From positions 1-64,000 of the forward strand of contig JANQSA010000064.1 of NCBI GenBank assembly GCA_028284285.1: 64,000 nucleotides of DNA. Direction: 5' to 3'. The notes under the pieces are model-generated. The model was not told the origin of the DNA. It was given only the letters and a program-made list of their open reading frames with translations, and searched no databases. Source of the stretch: Croceivirga sp. (lineage in GTDB: Bacteria > Bacteroidota > Bacteroidia > Flavobacteriales > Flavobacteriaceae). The position numbers were made by a program, and so were the translations under genes. This document shows, piece after piece, positions 37,180-45,514 of this stretch. The number at the start of each line of letters is the position of its first letter. Positions within the stretch are counted from its first letter, which is position 1.

Positions 37180-37196
37180 ATATCTGATTTCTGCTA

Positions 37197-37622
37197 TTAC
37201 TTTTTAAATCGTTCCCGCAGTTCTTCCCAATCAAATAGCGTTCCGCCATGCTCTGCTTGTGCTTTTACAGCTTCCTCATACGTCTTAAAGGCGGTTAAGA
37301 ATTCTCCCATCGGGCTGGGGATCCCTTCACTTATTAAAAAGGTGGCCTGGTCCACCTCAACCAGTTCTTCCGGATAATGATAGGTATTGGTTAAAAGGAC
37401 GCCTATTTTTTCCTCTTCCAGCTCATTTAGATGGTTTAGCATACACTCCAAAGCATCAAAATTGAAAACTTTACCTTTATTCGTTACCAACTGGGAAGCA
37501 TGCTGTTTATCCACGATGGTCATGCTACAAAAGTGGCAGGACACCTCACCATATGCTATGGGTTTTGGCCCAACAGAACACCCAAAAAGTAAGAGCAAAA
37601 AATAAGCGATCCCTTTTTTCAT
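37197..37622 (-). CDS. nosL: NosL, copper-chaperone lipoprotein
   Basis: A 141-residue outer-envelope lipoprotein (lipobox ending Cys15, LLLFGC). The NosL Cu(I) motif CHFCSMTI lies near residue 30, followed by the family's KVFNFDALECML. It delivers Cu(I) to the NosDFY/NosZ maturation system. The 182-bp gap upstream holds a REP-like element, which may separate two expression segments of the operon. Confidence 0.92.
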   Translation of the reverse strand: MKKGIAYFLLLLFGCSVGPKPIAYGEVSCHFCSMTIVDKQHASQLVTNKGKVFNFDALECMLNHLNELEEEKIGVLLTNTYHYPEELVEVDQATFLISEGIPSPMGEFLTAFKTYEEAVKAQAEHGGTLFDWEELRERFKK

Positions 37623-37664
37623 GTGTTTAAAATTTTTAATTACTTATAAATAAGCTACTTAAAA

Positions 37665-37722
37665 GCCCGCCTGCGACGGGCAGGTTTAAGAACTCATGCG
37701 GCCCTGCCTGCGGCAGGCAGGC
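37665..37722. repeat. REP-like palindrome pair inside the nos operon
   Basis: CCTGC-GACGG-GCAGG (37670-37684) and the near-perfect palindrome CCTGCCTG-CGG-CAGGCAGG (37703-37721). They share words with the other GC-rich elements of the window. In mRNA they would form stable hairpins between the membrane-protein gene and nosL. Confidence 0.7.
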
Positions 37723-37804
37723 ACTCGTAGCACTCGTTCTTATATGAATTTATTTTAATCATTATCACTGTATGAATTTTTGATCAAAAAAATTCATCTT
37801 CGTT

Positions 37805-38464
37805 TCATCTTGTTGCCAATTGTTTTTTAGCTATTGGTTTTGTTTTCCTTCGCATTCCATTACATCCAAGCCATGCGGCTAAAAGGGTGAAGCACATTCC
37901 TATGAACATCAGGTAACCTCCCATATGGGGGTAGGAATAGGCATCAAAGTTCAACATCTTTTTATGTCCTAACAATGGCGGTTTGTAACTCATTGGGGTC
38001 CCATCGGGATTTTGAAGTTTCATAATGGCATTTGGATCTAAATTCGTCCCGTAATCTACCATCCAGGCATTAAAGTCATACATGCCCAGGATTCCCAAAA
38101 TGGTCATTACTATAAACCAACCCAAAAACCACATATAGCTCAATTTACCCAGGTATCCCAGAAGCCCAATGAGAATGCCTATAGCGGCCATACCCCCTAC
38201 AACAATAGGGAAGACGGTAAACTCCCACATGTCTTCCGGTTTGGGAAGGGTTTTCATACCAATGTAATGATTCAAACCATCTATGTTCTGAATGTCAAAT
38301 TCGTTTTGACCCTGTAGTCCGTTGATATGGATATTAAGACCCAAAGGTTCGGGATATTGTGGTGCTCCCAGTTCTATGTTCCACAAAGGAAAGAAGAACA
38401 GGCCCAGTAATAATGCTGAACCCACTATCATTAATACACTTGCTCTTTTCATTTTCTTTTCCAC
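37805..38464 (-). CDS. Nos-operon integral membrane protein (NosB-like candidate)
   Basis: A 219-residue protein with four to five hydrophobic helices: one near the N-terminus (VLMIVGSALLLGLFFFPLW), a periplasmic loop (about 30-80), helices at about 83-145, and a last one near 185-203. It is directly downstream of nosZ, the position of the clade II-specific membrane protein NosB, though I cannot confirm homology from sequence alone. A role in electron transfer or anchoring is possible. Confidence 0.7.
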   Translation of the reverse strand: MEKKMKRASVLMIVGSALLLGLFFFPLWNIELGAPQYPEPLGLNIHINGLQGQNEFDIQNIDGLNHYIGMKTLPKPEDMWEFTVFPIVVGGMAAIGILIGLLGYLGKLSYMWFLGWFIVMTILGILGMYDFNAWMVDYGTNLDPNAIMKLQNPDGTPMSYKPPLLGHKKMLNFDAYSYPHMGGYLMFIGMCFTLLAAWLGCNGMRRKTKPIAKKQLATR

Positions 38465-38520
38465 TAAAAAAGGGGCCAGAACAAAAACTCTGGCCCGTTT
38501 GGTAATTAAAGATTTGATGG

Positions 38521-40476
38521 TTATTCACCCAAAGACCAGGACAATTCAATATTGGAATTTGCCGGAGAAACCCTTACATAACCTTGCATCTCCTGATGTA
38601 AGGCAGAACAGAAATCTGTGCAATAGAAAGGCCATACGCCTACCTGCTTGGGTTCCCAAACCGAAGTTTTGGTCTGTCCGGGCATAATCAACAGTTCCGA
38701 GGTATTCTGACCCAGTATGGCAAATCCGTGAGGAACATCAAAGTCCTGTTCGTGATTTGTGATATGGAAATATACCTTGTCCCCAACTTTTATCCCTTCA
38801 ATATTATCCGGGGTAAAGTGGCTACGAATGGTGCCCATATAAACGTGGACCTCTTTTCCGTTTCGTTCTACCCGTGCATCTGCCGGACTATTTATACCGT
38901 AAGGATGTTTGTTCTCATCCAAACGATATATTTTTTTGGATTTTGGCGCCAGTAATTCGGCGGGACATCCTGCTGCATAATGGGGTTCCCCATGTGTTGG
39001 GAAATCGTAGATCAGTTCCATCTTCTCTCCGGAGATATCATAGATCTGGGCTGAGTGCTCTAACTCAGGACCCGTAGGCAAATACCTGTCCTTAGTGATT
39101 TTGTTCATGGCCACGACATATTTTCCAAAGGGTTTTCTTGAGTTCCCTCCAGGGATCATCAGGTGTCCTACCGAATAAAAAGTGGGCTTTCTGTCTATGA
39201 CTTCCCAGGATCCTAAAGCCCATTTTACGACTTCGGAGGATATAAAGAAGGTGGTATAGGCGTTGCCTTTATCGTCAAATTCGGTGTGTAATGGCCCTAA
39301 ACCACCACTTTTGACCTGTCCTGTCATTACATCCTCAAATTTTAAAATGGGGATACCATAGGCTTCACCGTCAAACTTTTTAGCTTCAATGGCTTCCAAC
39401 ATTTTTGTAAAGGAATGTACGGTAAGATCTGCAGACAGTTTTCCGGAACCAATAATATATTCACCGGAAGGATCTACATCACAACCGTGAGGGGATTTAG
39501 GTGTGGGTAAGAAGAACACCGCATCCGGTACCTCGGTAGGATCTACGGTTAGCACCTCTTTCTTCATGGTAGAAGTACCCATATGGGTTTCATGGCTATA
39601 TACATTATGGGCATAATTGGTAGCCATTTTTTCACCGCCACCATTGTTGACATATTCCTCTATTTTTTTCCAGTTAATAGCGGCTATAAAGTCTTTGTCA
39701 TTTTGAGAGGAGTTTACTTCCATCAGGGAGTTGGCCTCTTCGGTGTTATAGGTGCTGAAGAAATGCCATCCGTGTGATTTGCCCCTGCCCGGATGGGAAA
39801 GGTCATAGTTGAAGCCCGGCATCATTACCTGAAATTTCAGGTCAAGTCGACCAGATTCCGGGTCAACACTGATAAAACTTAAAGCTCCTTTAAAATTTCC
39901 TTTGTATTCGCTGATCGGCATATCGCGTTGTGGAACCGGAACAGCAAAACGAGTACCTGCAATTACATACTCCGTGTTTTCGGTTATGAATGCAGAACTG
40001 TGATTTCCGGCGCTATTGGGAATCTCAATAATTTCCTCGGTCTCAAAGGTTTCCAGGCTTACCCGTGCTATCCTCGGGGTATTATTCCCATTCACAAAGA
40101 CCCATCGTCCATCCAACTCACCATTGGTTTGCGAAATGTCCGGGTGGTGCAGGTCATCCCAGGGGATAAAACCATGAGAGGTATTCAGCATAGGTTTTGT
40201 TTCTTCGGAATATCCATATCCGGAGGTTGGGAATTGGGAAAACACAGGGATCTCCTTGAACATACGCCCGGAGGGCAAACCATAAACGGTCAGGTTCCCA
40301 CTATAACCACCGGAGAGAAACGCATAATATTCGTCTTGTTCTCCAGGGGCTACATACACTTTTTCTGCGGCGGAAGATGCTAAAGCACCATTGGCATTTG
40401 AGCCCGCCTGATTACAGCCCATGTAAACCAGGATTACGGCTAACAGGCCGCCAATTACGTAATAGATTTTTTTCAT
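38521..40476 (-). CDS. nosZ: Sec-dependent (clade II) nitrous-oxide reductase
   Basis: A 651-residue terminal reductase, N2O + 2 e- + 2 H+ to N2 + H2O. The N-terminus is a Sec/lipobox-type signal (MKKIYYVIGG...VYMGC, Cys21) rather than a twin-arginine signal, which marks clade II. A seven-bladed propeller (CuZ site) carries PHGCDVDPSGEY and other His motifs. The C-terminal cupredoxin holds CuA ligands in CTDFCSALHQEM (Cys619, Cys623, His627, Met630). All key ligands of the CuA motif are intact. No nir or nor genes are in the window. Confidence 0.97.
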   Translation of the reverse strand: MKKIYYVIGGLLAVILVYMGCNQAGSNANGALASSAAEKVYVAPGEQDEYYAFLSGGYSGNLTVYGLPSGRMFKEIPVFSQFPTSGYGYSEETKPMLNTSHGFIPWDDLHHPDISQTNGELDGRWVFVNGNNTPRIARVSLETFETEEIIEIPNSAGNHSSAFITENTEYVIAGTRFAVPVPQRDMPISEYKGNFKGALSFISVDPESGRLDLKFQVMMPGFNYDLSHPGRGKSHGWHFFSTYNTEEANSLMEVNSSQNDKDFIAAINWKKIEEYVNNGGGEKMATNYAHNVYSHETHMGTSTMKKEVLTVDPTEVPDAVFFLPTPKSPHGCDVDPSGEYIIGSGKLSADLTVHSFTKMLEAIEAKKFDGEAYGIPILKFEDVMTGQVKSGGLGPLHTEFDDKGNAYTTFFISSEVVKWALGSWEVIDRKPTFYSVGHLMIPGGNSRKPFGKYVVAMNKITKDRYLPTGPELEHSAQIYDISGEKMELIYDFPTHGEPHYAAGCPAELLAPKSKKIYRLDENKHPYGINSPADARVERNGKEVHVYMGTIRSHFTPDNIEGIKVGDKVYFHITNHEQDFDVPHGFAILGQNTSELLIMPGQTKTSVWEPKQVGVWPFYCTDFCSALHQEMQGYVRVSPANSNIELSWSLGE

Positions 40477-40508
40477 TTTGTCGTTTTATTTATGGGTATT
40501 TAGCATTT

Positions 40509-41093
40509 TTATTCTTCCGGGGGTAGGATTACTTTATCCACTACGTGTACAATACCGTTGCCGGCATTGACACTACCAATGATTTTGGCACCGCCAACGT
40601 ATACATCATCGCCCTTGACTTCAATAGTGGTATTCTGGTCATTGGCTTGTCCGAGCTTTTTAAACTTTTTTAAAAATTCCTTGTCGTATTTACCTGGAGT
40701 CACATGATGTTTTAAAATATTCTGTAACGTAGCTTTATTCTCCGGCTTTAACAAGTTCTCTACCGTACCTTCCGGTAGCGCGGCAAATGCCTCGTTTGTT
40801 GGCGCAAAAACCATTAAAGGCCCTGCATTAACCAAAGCATTTTCCAGATCTGCTGCCTGAACCGCCGTAACCAGTGTGCTGTGGTCAGGTGAATTGATGG
40901 CTATACTTAAAACAGTAGGGGTCGATTCATCATTCTCTATAAAGGCCTGGCCTTGCTCCTTATTGGCCTCGGTATCATTAGTGAATTCGGAGGCGGATGT
41001 TTTTTCCGCCTTATTCGCAGAATTACAGGCCGCCACTAAAAACAAGATTAGCAGCGGATAAGCGAACAGTTTATGTTTGACAATTGTTTTCAT
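40509..41093 (-). CDS. Fasciclin-domain lipoprotein
   Basis: A 194-residue lipoprotein (lipobox ending Cys23, FLVAAC). A low-complexity acidic linker and one FAS1 domain follow (about 60-190), with the H1/H2 box patterns NAGPLMVFAPTNEAFAALPEG and VVDKVILPP. It lies between the cytochrome c and nosZ genes, 32 bp before nosZ. FAS1 proteins mediate adhesion or protein-protein contacts; here it might organise the cytochrome-NosZ electron path (inference). Confidence 0.9.
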   Translation of the reverse strand: MKTIVKHKLFAYPLLILFLVAACNSANKAEKTSASEFTNDTEANKEQGQAFIENDESTPTVLSIAINSPDHSTLVTAVQAADLENALVNAGPLMVFAPTNEAFAALPEGTVENLLKPENKATLQNILKHHVTPGKYDKEFLKKFKKLGQANDQNTTIEVKGDDVYVGGAKIIGSVNAGNGIVHVVDKVILPPEE

Positions 41094-41103
41094 ATAAATA
41101 GGT

Positions 41104-41616
41104 TTAGAGTGTTCTGAAATATTCGAGGAGCGAACGGGTCTGTTCTACAGTTAAGTTTTGATTGGCCATAGCCGCTCCGTTGAACTCCACCAAAAGGTCT
41201 TTGGCACAGCGGTCTTCTTCCACCATGAGTTGGGGGTCTAAGATCATATTCATTACCCATTCCGGGCTCCGTCTTTCCAAAATACCTTGCATCTTTGGGC
41301 CAATGAAGCGTTTGTCCGTTTTATGGCAGGCCGTGCAATTGGTTTTGAAAAGCGCTGCCCCGGCATCGGCCATTTCCGTGTTGATCTCAGGATCAAGGGT
41401 AATCTCTTTTATTTGCCCCACACCTTTGTTATCTAAGGTGATTCTTTGCGAGGCGGGCACCTCATTGTTCTCAGGAGCAGACTGTTCCACTTTTTCGGGA
41501 GATTTAGTCCTGGTGACGCTGAATCCTTCCTCTTTCTTTTCAGTCTTTCCACCGCAACCCACGCAGGTAAACAAAAAGGTGAGAAGAAGTGTTGGAATTG
41601 CAATATTGGCTTTCAT
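41104..41616 (-). CDS. Class I cytochrome c lipoprotein, likely electron donor to NosZ
   Basis: A 170-residue protein with a lipobox (LFTCVGC, Cys18/21) and an acidic/Gln linker to about residue 80. One mono-haem domain follows, with CTACH (Cys94, Cys97, His98), the family's IGPKMQGI loop and a likely distal Met in AAMANQNLT. It is the first gene of the nos operon, so it is probably the periplasmic electron donor to NosZ. It is controlled from the FNR-type promoter at 41640-41682. Confidence 0.9.
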   Translation of the reverse strand: MKANIAIPTLLLTFLFTCVGCGGKTEKKEEGFSVTRTKSPEKVEQSAPENNEVPASQRITLDNKGVGQIKEITLDPEINTEMADAGAALFKTNCTACHKTDKRFIGPKMQGILERRSPEWVMNMILDPQLMVEEDRCAKDLLVEFNGAAMANQNLTVEQTRSLLEYFRTL

Positions 41617-41639
41617 TTGCTGATTGATTAAGAATTGCC

Positions 41640-41682
41640 CAAAAATAATAGGGGTCTAATGCGAAAAAAATGATTTTCGTCA
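41640..41682 (-). promoter_or_regulatory. nos operon promoter with FNR-type box
   Basis: On the minus strand: TGACGAAAATCA (41682-41671), 23 bp, TATTTTTG (41647-41640, exact TAnnTTTG), then the cytochrome c start at 41616. The box centre falls about 42-44 bases before the expected transcription start, the class II activator position of FNR/CRP proteins. No fnr-like gene is in the window. Confidence 0.7.
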
Positions 41683-41685
41683 TAA

Positions 41686-41705
41686 AAAAGATAAAAAAGT
41701 CTTTT
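41686..41705. promoter_or_regulatory. Inverted repeat AAAAGA-N8-TCTTTT (site 1)
   Basis: The 20-bp repeat lies between the FNR-type box of the nos promoter and the -7 box of the divergent rrf2-type gene, covering that gene's -33 region. A second copy with the same 6-8-6 layout is at 45560-45579. Candidate operator of the Rrf2-type regulator. Confidence 0.55.
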
Positions 41706-41711
41706 AATATT

Positions 41712-41719
41712 TAACTTTG
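41712..41719 (+). promoter_or_regulatory. -7 box of the rrf2-type gene
   Basis: TAACTTTG, an exact TAnnTTTG box, 18 bases before the ATG at 41738. Confidence 0.65.
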
Positions 41720-41737
41720 TAAAGAAAAGGCTACACC

Positions 41738-42169
41738 ATGTTTTCAAACTCTTCCAAGTATGCGATCAAAGGGGTATTGTATCTCGCGGTAAACGCCAGT
41801 GAAACCAAAAAGATTTTGGCGAAGGATATCGCCAAACCCATTAATGTGCCGGCCTCCTACATTGCTAAACTGTTACAGGAATTGGGTAGGCATGGGATCG
41901 TTTCTTCTGTTAAAGGTCCTTACGGCGGATTTTACCTGGACGAGGAGAATTTGCAGACTACACTAATTAAGATTGTGGACATCATTGATGGAGAACAACG
42001 GTTGCGTTCATGCATGTTGAGCTTACATGAGTGTCATGACGAGAATCCCTGCCCCTTACATCACCTGGTGGGCGACGCCAAAAATAGTCTTATTAAGAAT
42101 TTGGAGGAAACCACTATTTCACAGCTGGTAGCCAACCTGGCGGAAGGGAAATCAGTATTACCACTTTAA
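41738..42169 (+). CDS. Rrf2-family Fe-S transcriptional regulator
   Basis: A 143-residue winged-helix regulator: N-terminal HTH with ILAKDIAKPINVPASYIAKLLQ, wing SVKGPYGGFYL, dimer helix, and three cysteines (Cys92, Cys99, Cys105) in a C-x6-C-x5-C loop. IscR and NsrR place cluster ligands in the same loop. This suggests a [2Fe-2S] or [4Fe-4S] sensor of NO, oxygen or Fe-S status. It is divergent from the nos operon, sharing a 121-bp control region, and is its probable local regulator. NsrR-type function is likely but not proven. Confidence 0.88.
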   Translation: MFSNSSKYAIKGVLYLAVNASETKKILAKDIAKPINVPASYIAKLLQELGRHGIVSSVKGPYGGFYLDEENLQTTLIKIVDIIDGEQRLRSCMLSLHECHDENPCPLHHLVGDAKNSLIKNLEETTISQLVANLAEGKSVLPL

Positions 42170-42234
42170 TATCCTGAGTTATCGTGGTTTTTTGGAGTTG
42201 ATACGAATCCCTGTTCCAATTCCGGGGAATATGC

Positions 42235-42448
42235 TTAACTAGCGTGAATAATGAATAAGACATTTGTGGCCGAAAATCTTATTTCCCTAGCCCTAAAGGG
42301 CAAAGATTTTCTTGAAATTCGGTGGTTCCACGGAATTTTTACTCCCCTGTCTGCCGATTTATCTGCCGTAGGTAGACAAGGCAGGCTTTTAGGGCCGGGG
42401 AAAAGAAAAATTCAATCTGAAAGCTTATCCATTATTCACGTTAGTTAA
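42235..42448. repeat. MITE-like inverted-repeat element 1
   Basis: A 214-bp element. The outer 25 bp of each end are inverted copies with two mismatches (TTAACTAgCGTGAATAATG / TTAACTAaCGTGAATAATG), and weaker pairing continues inward to CCCTAAA. The centre holds the REP-like words CTGCCG...GGCAGG. No transposase is encoded; the 65-residue track ORF here is a by-product. Confidence 0.7.
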
Positions 42449-42460
42449 TGAGCTACTTAA

Positions 42461-42503
42461 CCAAAAACAAAAGACCTTCTAAAACACGTTCTCTTAGAAG
42501 GTC
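42461..42503 (-). terminator. Terminator of the copper-receptor gene
   Basis: GACCTTCTAA (42473-42482) pairs with TTAGAAGGTC (42494-42503), a perfect 10-bp stem. On the minus strand it is followed by TTTTGTTTTT. It lies 25 bases below the receptor's stop codon. Confidence 0.85.
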
Positions 42504-42527
42504 CTGTATTTAACAAATTGCCTTTTG

Positions 42528-44795
42528 TCAGAAAACAAAATTTATGGAGGCAAAAGCGTTACGTCCCGGGGCAAAAATGGGGGTGTTGTTCCCTCTTACG
42601 GAACGGTTTAAATGCTCAAAGTAATTTTCGTCAAAAAGGTTGTTCACACCCGCTGTAATTCTAGCTTCTTTTGTCAATTGACAGGCTAATTGAATATTCA
42701 ACAGCGAGAAAGAAGGGGTTTCCGTCTCTCCAAATTCAGGGGAAATTCGGGATTGCTGTAAAACATGCCTAAAAGTCAGTTCAGGTTGTAGCTTGCCCTT
42801 CATATAATCCCCAACCAGGACATACCTAAAGTCCAGGGGAGCAATTTCAGGTAGCGGCTCATCCCGCTCCAAATCTTGCGCATACGTATACGCTATACCT
42901 ACCTGATGCTGAAGCCCAACCAATAATTGTTGCTTCCAATTTACTTCAAAACCGGCTTTGTACGCATCCTCAATGTTTACAAATTGTCTAACTCCGGGAC
43001 TACTGGGCAATCTTGGCGTCAAGTCTTCATCAATAAAGGAGGAGATAAAGTCTTGCAAATATCCTGCAAACAGGTCCACATTTATACTGGTTTGCTTACT
43101 ATTCCATTGGAAAGAAAGATCCAACTGGTTGTTGACCTCGGGATCCAATTCAGGATTTCCCACTAATTCAAAAGGATCTTGTCCTACGGGAAAAAAGTTG
43201 ATAAAACGTTCCGTAAGTCCTGCACTGCGTTGCGCACGTCCCAGCCAAAGTCCAAGGGTTATCTTTTCACCAACAGTTTTGGTAGCTCCCAAACTAAAAC
43301 TTGGATTAAATTGGGTCACCCGTGCCTCTCCATTGGCTTCGGTAAATTTCTCAGCGGGATCATTGATATCCGCCGCGTTAACCTCCAGTCTTGTAGAGAA
43401 AACGAATTGGATATTTTTTGGTTTGAAATGATATTCGGCAAAAACACTGCTTTTGGTAATAAAACCATCTTGCCAGGCATTGTCCTCAAAAGTACGGCCC
43501 GCATTGGGCCCCGTTAAGAATTCACGTACGCGGGTACCCTCTGCCCCTTCACGCCTGAAATCCGCCCCTGCAAAAAGATTGGACTTTTCGAAATTCCAGA
43601 TACCTTCCGTCCTTCCCCCATAGTTGTAGGTGGTAGCATTGGTTCGGGCATTTAGCATTCTGGGATCAAGGGGTTTTAGCAGATTGTCCATTAAATGGTC
43701 TACAAATGAAGCAAAAACTGTGGTATTCCATGAACTCAGGTTCTTGTTGTCAAAAGTAATGTCATGCCTTGCATTAAACAGCCAGGTATCGTCATCCCTA
43801 AGATCCATGGGCAAAGCCGGAAAATCAGCATCCCTGGCCACATTATAAATAACCGATAATCGCAATTGGTGGTCATCGGAAATGGTGAACCCCAAATTGG
43901 TGCCAAAACTACCACGGCTAAAATCGGCGGGGATGGTCTGGTCATTACCGGAGGTATAGTCGTTACCCTGGGACCAGGACCCGAATACGGCCATGTCCGT
44001 GTTTTTTGTGCTAAACCCAAGTTTACCTTCATTTCTAAATACGGTGCCATTGCCTTCATATCCGCTGGATACTCTGCCATATAGGGCATCCTTTTCGGTG
44101 AAGCGGAGTTTGTTGGGAACAAAATTGATAGTGGCTCCGAATCCTGTTCCAAAACGAAGGGCATGTGGCCCTTTGAGTACTTCGATCCGATCCAACATAT
44201 TTGGTGCCATTTGGCTGGTGGGGGGATCCATTCGATTGGGGCAGGCGGCAGTGGCTCCTTGCGCCCCATTCAGTACAATATTTAATTGATCGTACTTAAA
44301 ACCCCTGAAAACCGGGTCAAAACCATAATTACCTCCCTTGCGGATACTGTTCAGGGCAGGGTTTTGGTTAAGGACAGCGGCACCATCGTGTGCCAATTGC
44401 TCCTGATAGTCCAGTTTTACCTTTTCCGAAGGTTTTTCATCAGGCCGTAGCGCAATGACGGTTACGGGATACAAGTTGACAATTGTTTTTTGGCGGTAGA
44501 GTATTTTTTCACTTTTTAGTTGTTGTACCTCCCCATCGTCAAGTGTCCATTTTCCATAGTTAATATGCGAAAAATGCATGGAAAGGCCCTCTTTGTAGGC
44601 GAATTGAAAATTGCCTTTATCATTAGTGGCACCATTTTGTTGTCCATATTCAAATGTTGCCCCCACGATGGGAAAAGAATTCGTTTTATCCAATAGTTTA
44701 ACGGTGTTGGTTTCCTGTGCCCATATCGGAAAAAATGTTAGTAAATGGACAACGACAACCAACCACCCTTTTTGTGCAGTCTGTAGTAAAGTCAT
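42528..44795 (-). CDS. OprC/NosA-type TonB-dependent copper receptor
   Basis: From ATG 44795 (the track start 44849 precedes the signal peptide) the product has 755 residues. A signal peptide ends near IWAQ; a carboxypeptidase-like domain, plug and barrel ending AFASINFVF follow. In the plug, ACPNRMDPPTSQM holds a Cys-x3-Met pair like the CxxxM copper site reported for OprC. NosA/OprC proteins import copper and are tied to NosZ biogenesis, which fits the adjacent nos cluster. The assignment rests on this motif plus context. Confidence 0.8.
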   Translation of the reverse strand: MTLLQTAQKGWLVVVVHLLTFFPIWAQETNTVKLLDKTNSFPIVGATFEYGQQNGATNDKGNFQFAYKEGLSMHFSHINYGKWTLDDGEVQQLKSEKILYRQKTIVNLYPVTVIALRPDEKPSEKVKLDYQEQLAHDGAAVLNQNPALNSIRKGGNYGFDPVFRGFKYDQLNIVLNGAQGATAACPNRMDPPTSQMAPNMLDRIEVLKGPHALRFGTGFGATINFVPNKLRFTEKDALYGRVSSGYEGNGTVFRNEGKLGFSTKNTDMAVFGSWSQGNDYTSGNDQTIPADFSRGSFGTNLGFTISDDHQLRLSVIYNVARDADFPALPMDLRDDDTWLFNARHDITFDNKNLSSWNTTVFASFVDHLMDNLLKPLDPRMLNARTNATTYNYGGRTEGIWNFEKSNLFAGADFRREGAEGTRVREFLTGPNAGRTFEDNAWQDGFITKSSVFAEYHFKPKNIQFVFSTRLEVNAADINDPAEKFTEANGEARVTQFNPSFSLGATKTVGEKITLGLWLGRAQRSAGLTERFINFFPVGQDPFELVGNPELDPEVNNQLDLSFQWNSKQTSINVDLFAGYLQDFISSFIDEDLTPRLPSSPGVRQFVNIEDAYKAGFEVNWKQQLLVGLQHQVGIAYTYAQDLERDEPLPEIAPLDFRYVLVGDYMKGKLQPELTFRHVLQQSRISPEFGETETPSFSLLNIQLACQLTKEARITAGVNNLFDENYFEHLNRSVRGNNTPIFAPGRNAFASINFVF

Positions 44796-44863
44796 GATGT
44801 TATGTTGATAATTCAAGTATTCTGAAAACGTAGACGCATGCTGCGTCACTAGCGGTCATGTTA

Positions 44864-45120
44864 TGAACTCATTTGGACTTTTTCAATTGGCTAAAAGAAT
44901 CGCCCTTTTTCACACAGCGTACCAGTTGGCTCCTCATCCAAAAGCCAAATAATTGGCTTTTTCCTTCGGCCCTGACTTTTTTTCTTCCGTAGCCCTGCTA
45001 CCTGCCCGCTCAGCAGGCGGGTGCAACTCAAAAAAGCCTGCCCGTTCCATTCAGGCGGGCCTTCAACCAGGCAAAAAATGACTGATTTTCGCTTTAATTC
45101 AAAAAGTCTAAATGAGTTCA
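44864..45120. repeat. MITE-like inverted-repeat element 2
   Basis: A 257-bp element whose 25-bp ends are inverted copies with two mismatches (TGAACTCATTTgGACTTTTT / TGAACTCATTTaGACTTTTT). Inside are a hairpin AAAGCCAA-ATAA-TTGGCTTT (44941-44960) and a GC-rich REP-like stretch (45001-45060). The ends differ from element 1, but the layout is the same. It separates the copper receptor from its upstream gene; the 78-residue ORF at 44891-45127 is a by-product. Confidence 0.7.
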
Positions 45121-45135
45121 ATTTCAAAATCCGGA

Positions 45136-45510
45136 TCAGAAGCGCTCCGGCGGTTGAATTATCTTGGAAATGAAAAGAAAAGTGTGAAGGTTTTGTATGT
45201 ACCCGATGGGGACATTTTTATTGCTGAGCAGAAATTGTACGCCTTTTAAGTGAGAGGTAGTTTCGGTCTCTAATATCAGTGGCAGTTCAAAGATCAATAA
45301 TCGGGTAAAAGGATTTTCTTGATTTTGGTCGGATTCCTTGGTCAATAATTCCGTCAAGTAACACTTACCATCACATTGCAACTGGGGCCGGTCTTTATTT
45401 ACGCAAAGGTGGGTCACAATGTAGTCGTAATTGATTACATACGCTGCTATGGGCCATAAAGGTTTGATTAGTAGCATTATAAGTATGGGTATGACCAATA
45501 GCTTTTTCAC
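45136..45510 (-). CDS. Small Cys-rich envelope protein upstream of the copper receptor
   Basis: A 124-residue protein starting with GTG (MKKLLVIPILIML...). It has an N-terminal hydrophobic signal or anchor (about 1-25) and the cysteine motif LCVNKDRPQLQCDGKCYL (Cys near 36, 46 and 50). CxGKC-type spacing could bind copper or iron. It is a family seen in Flavobacteria beside metal receptors, function unknown. It is read from the FNR-type promoter at 45515-45557; the -7 box ends only 4 bases before GTG, implying a leaderless or mis-set start (alternative ATG 45477). Confidence 0.7.
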   Translation of the reverse strand: MKKLLVIPILIMLLIKPLWPIAAYVINYDYIVTHLCVNKDRPQLQCDGKCYLTELLTKESDQNQENPFTRLLIFELPLILETETTSHLKGVQFLLSNKNVPIGYIQNLHTFLFISKIIQPPERF

Positions 45511-45514
45511 AATT

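Noticed and set aside
42251-42448. 65-residue ORF
   Set aside because: Coincides with MITE-like element 1 and ends in its terminal repeat.
44891-45127. 78-residue ORF
   Set aside because: Lies wholly within the inverted-repeat element 2 and its GC-rich palindromes; composition is not protein-like.
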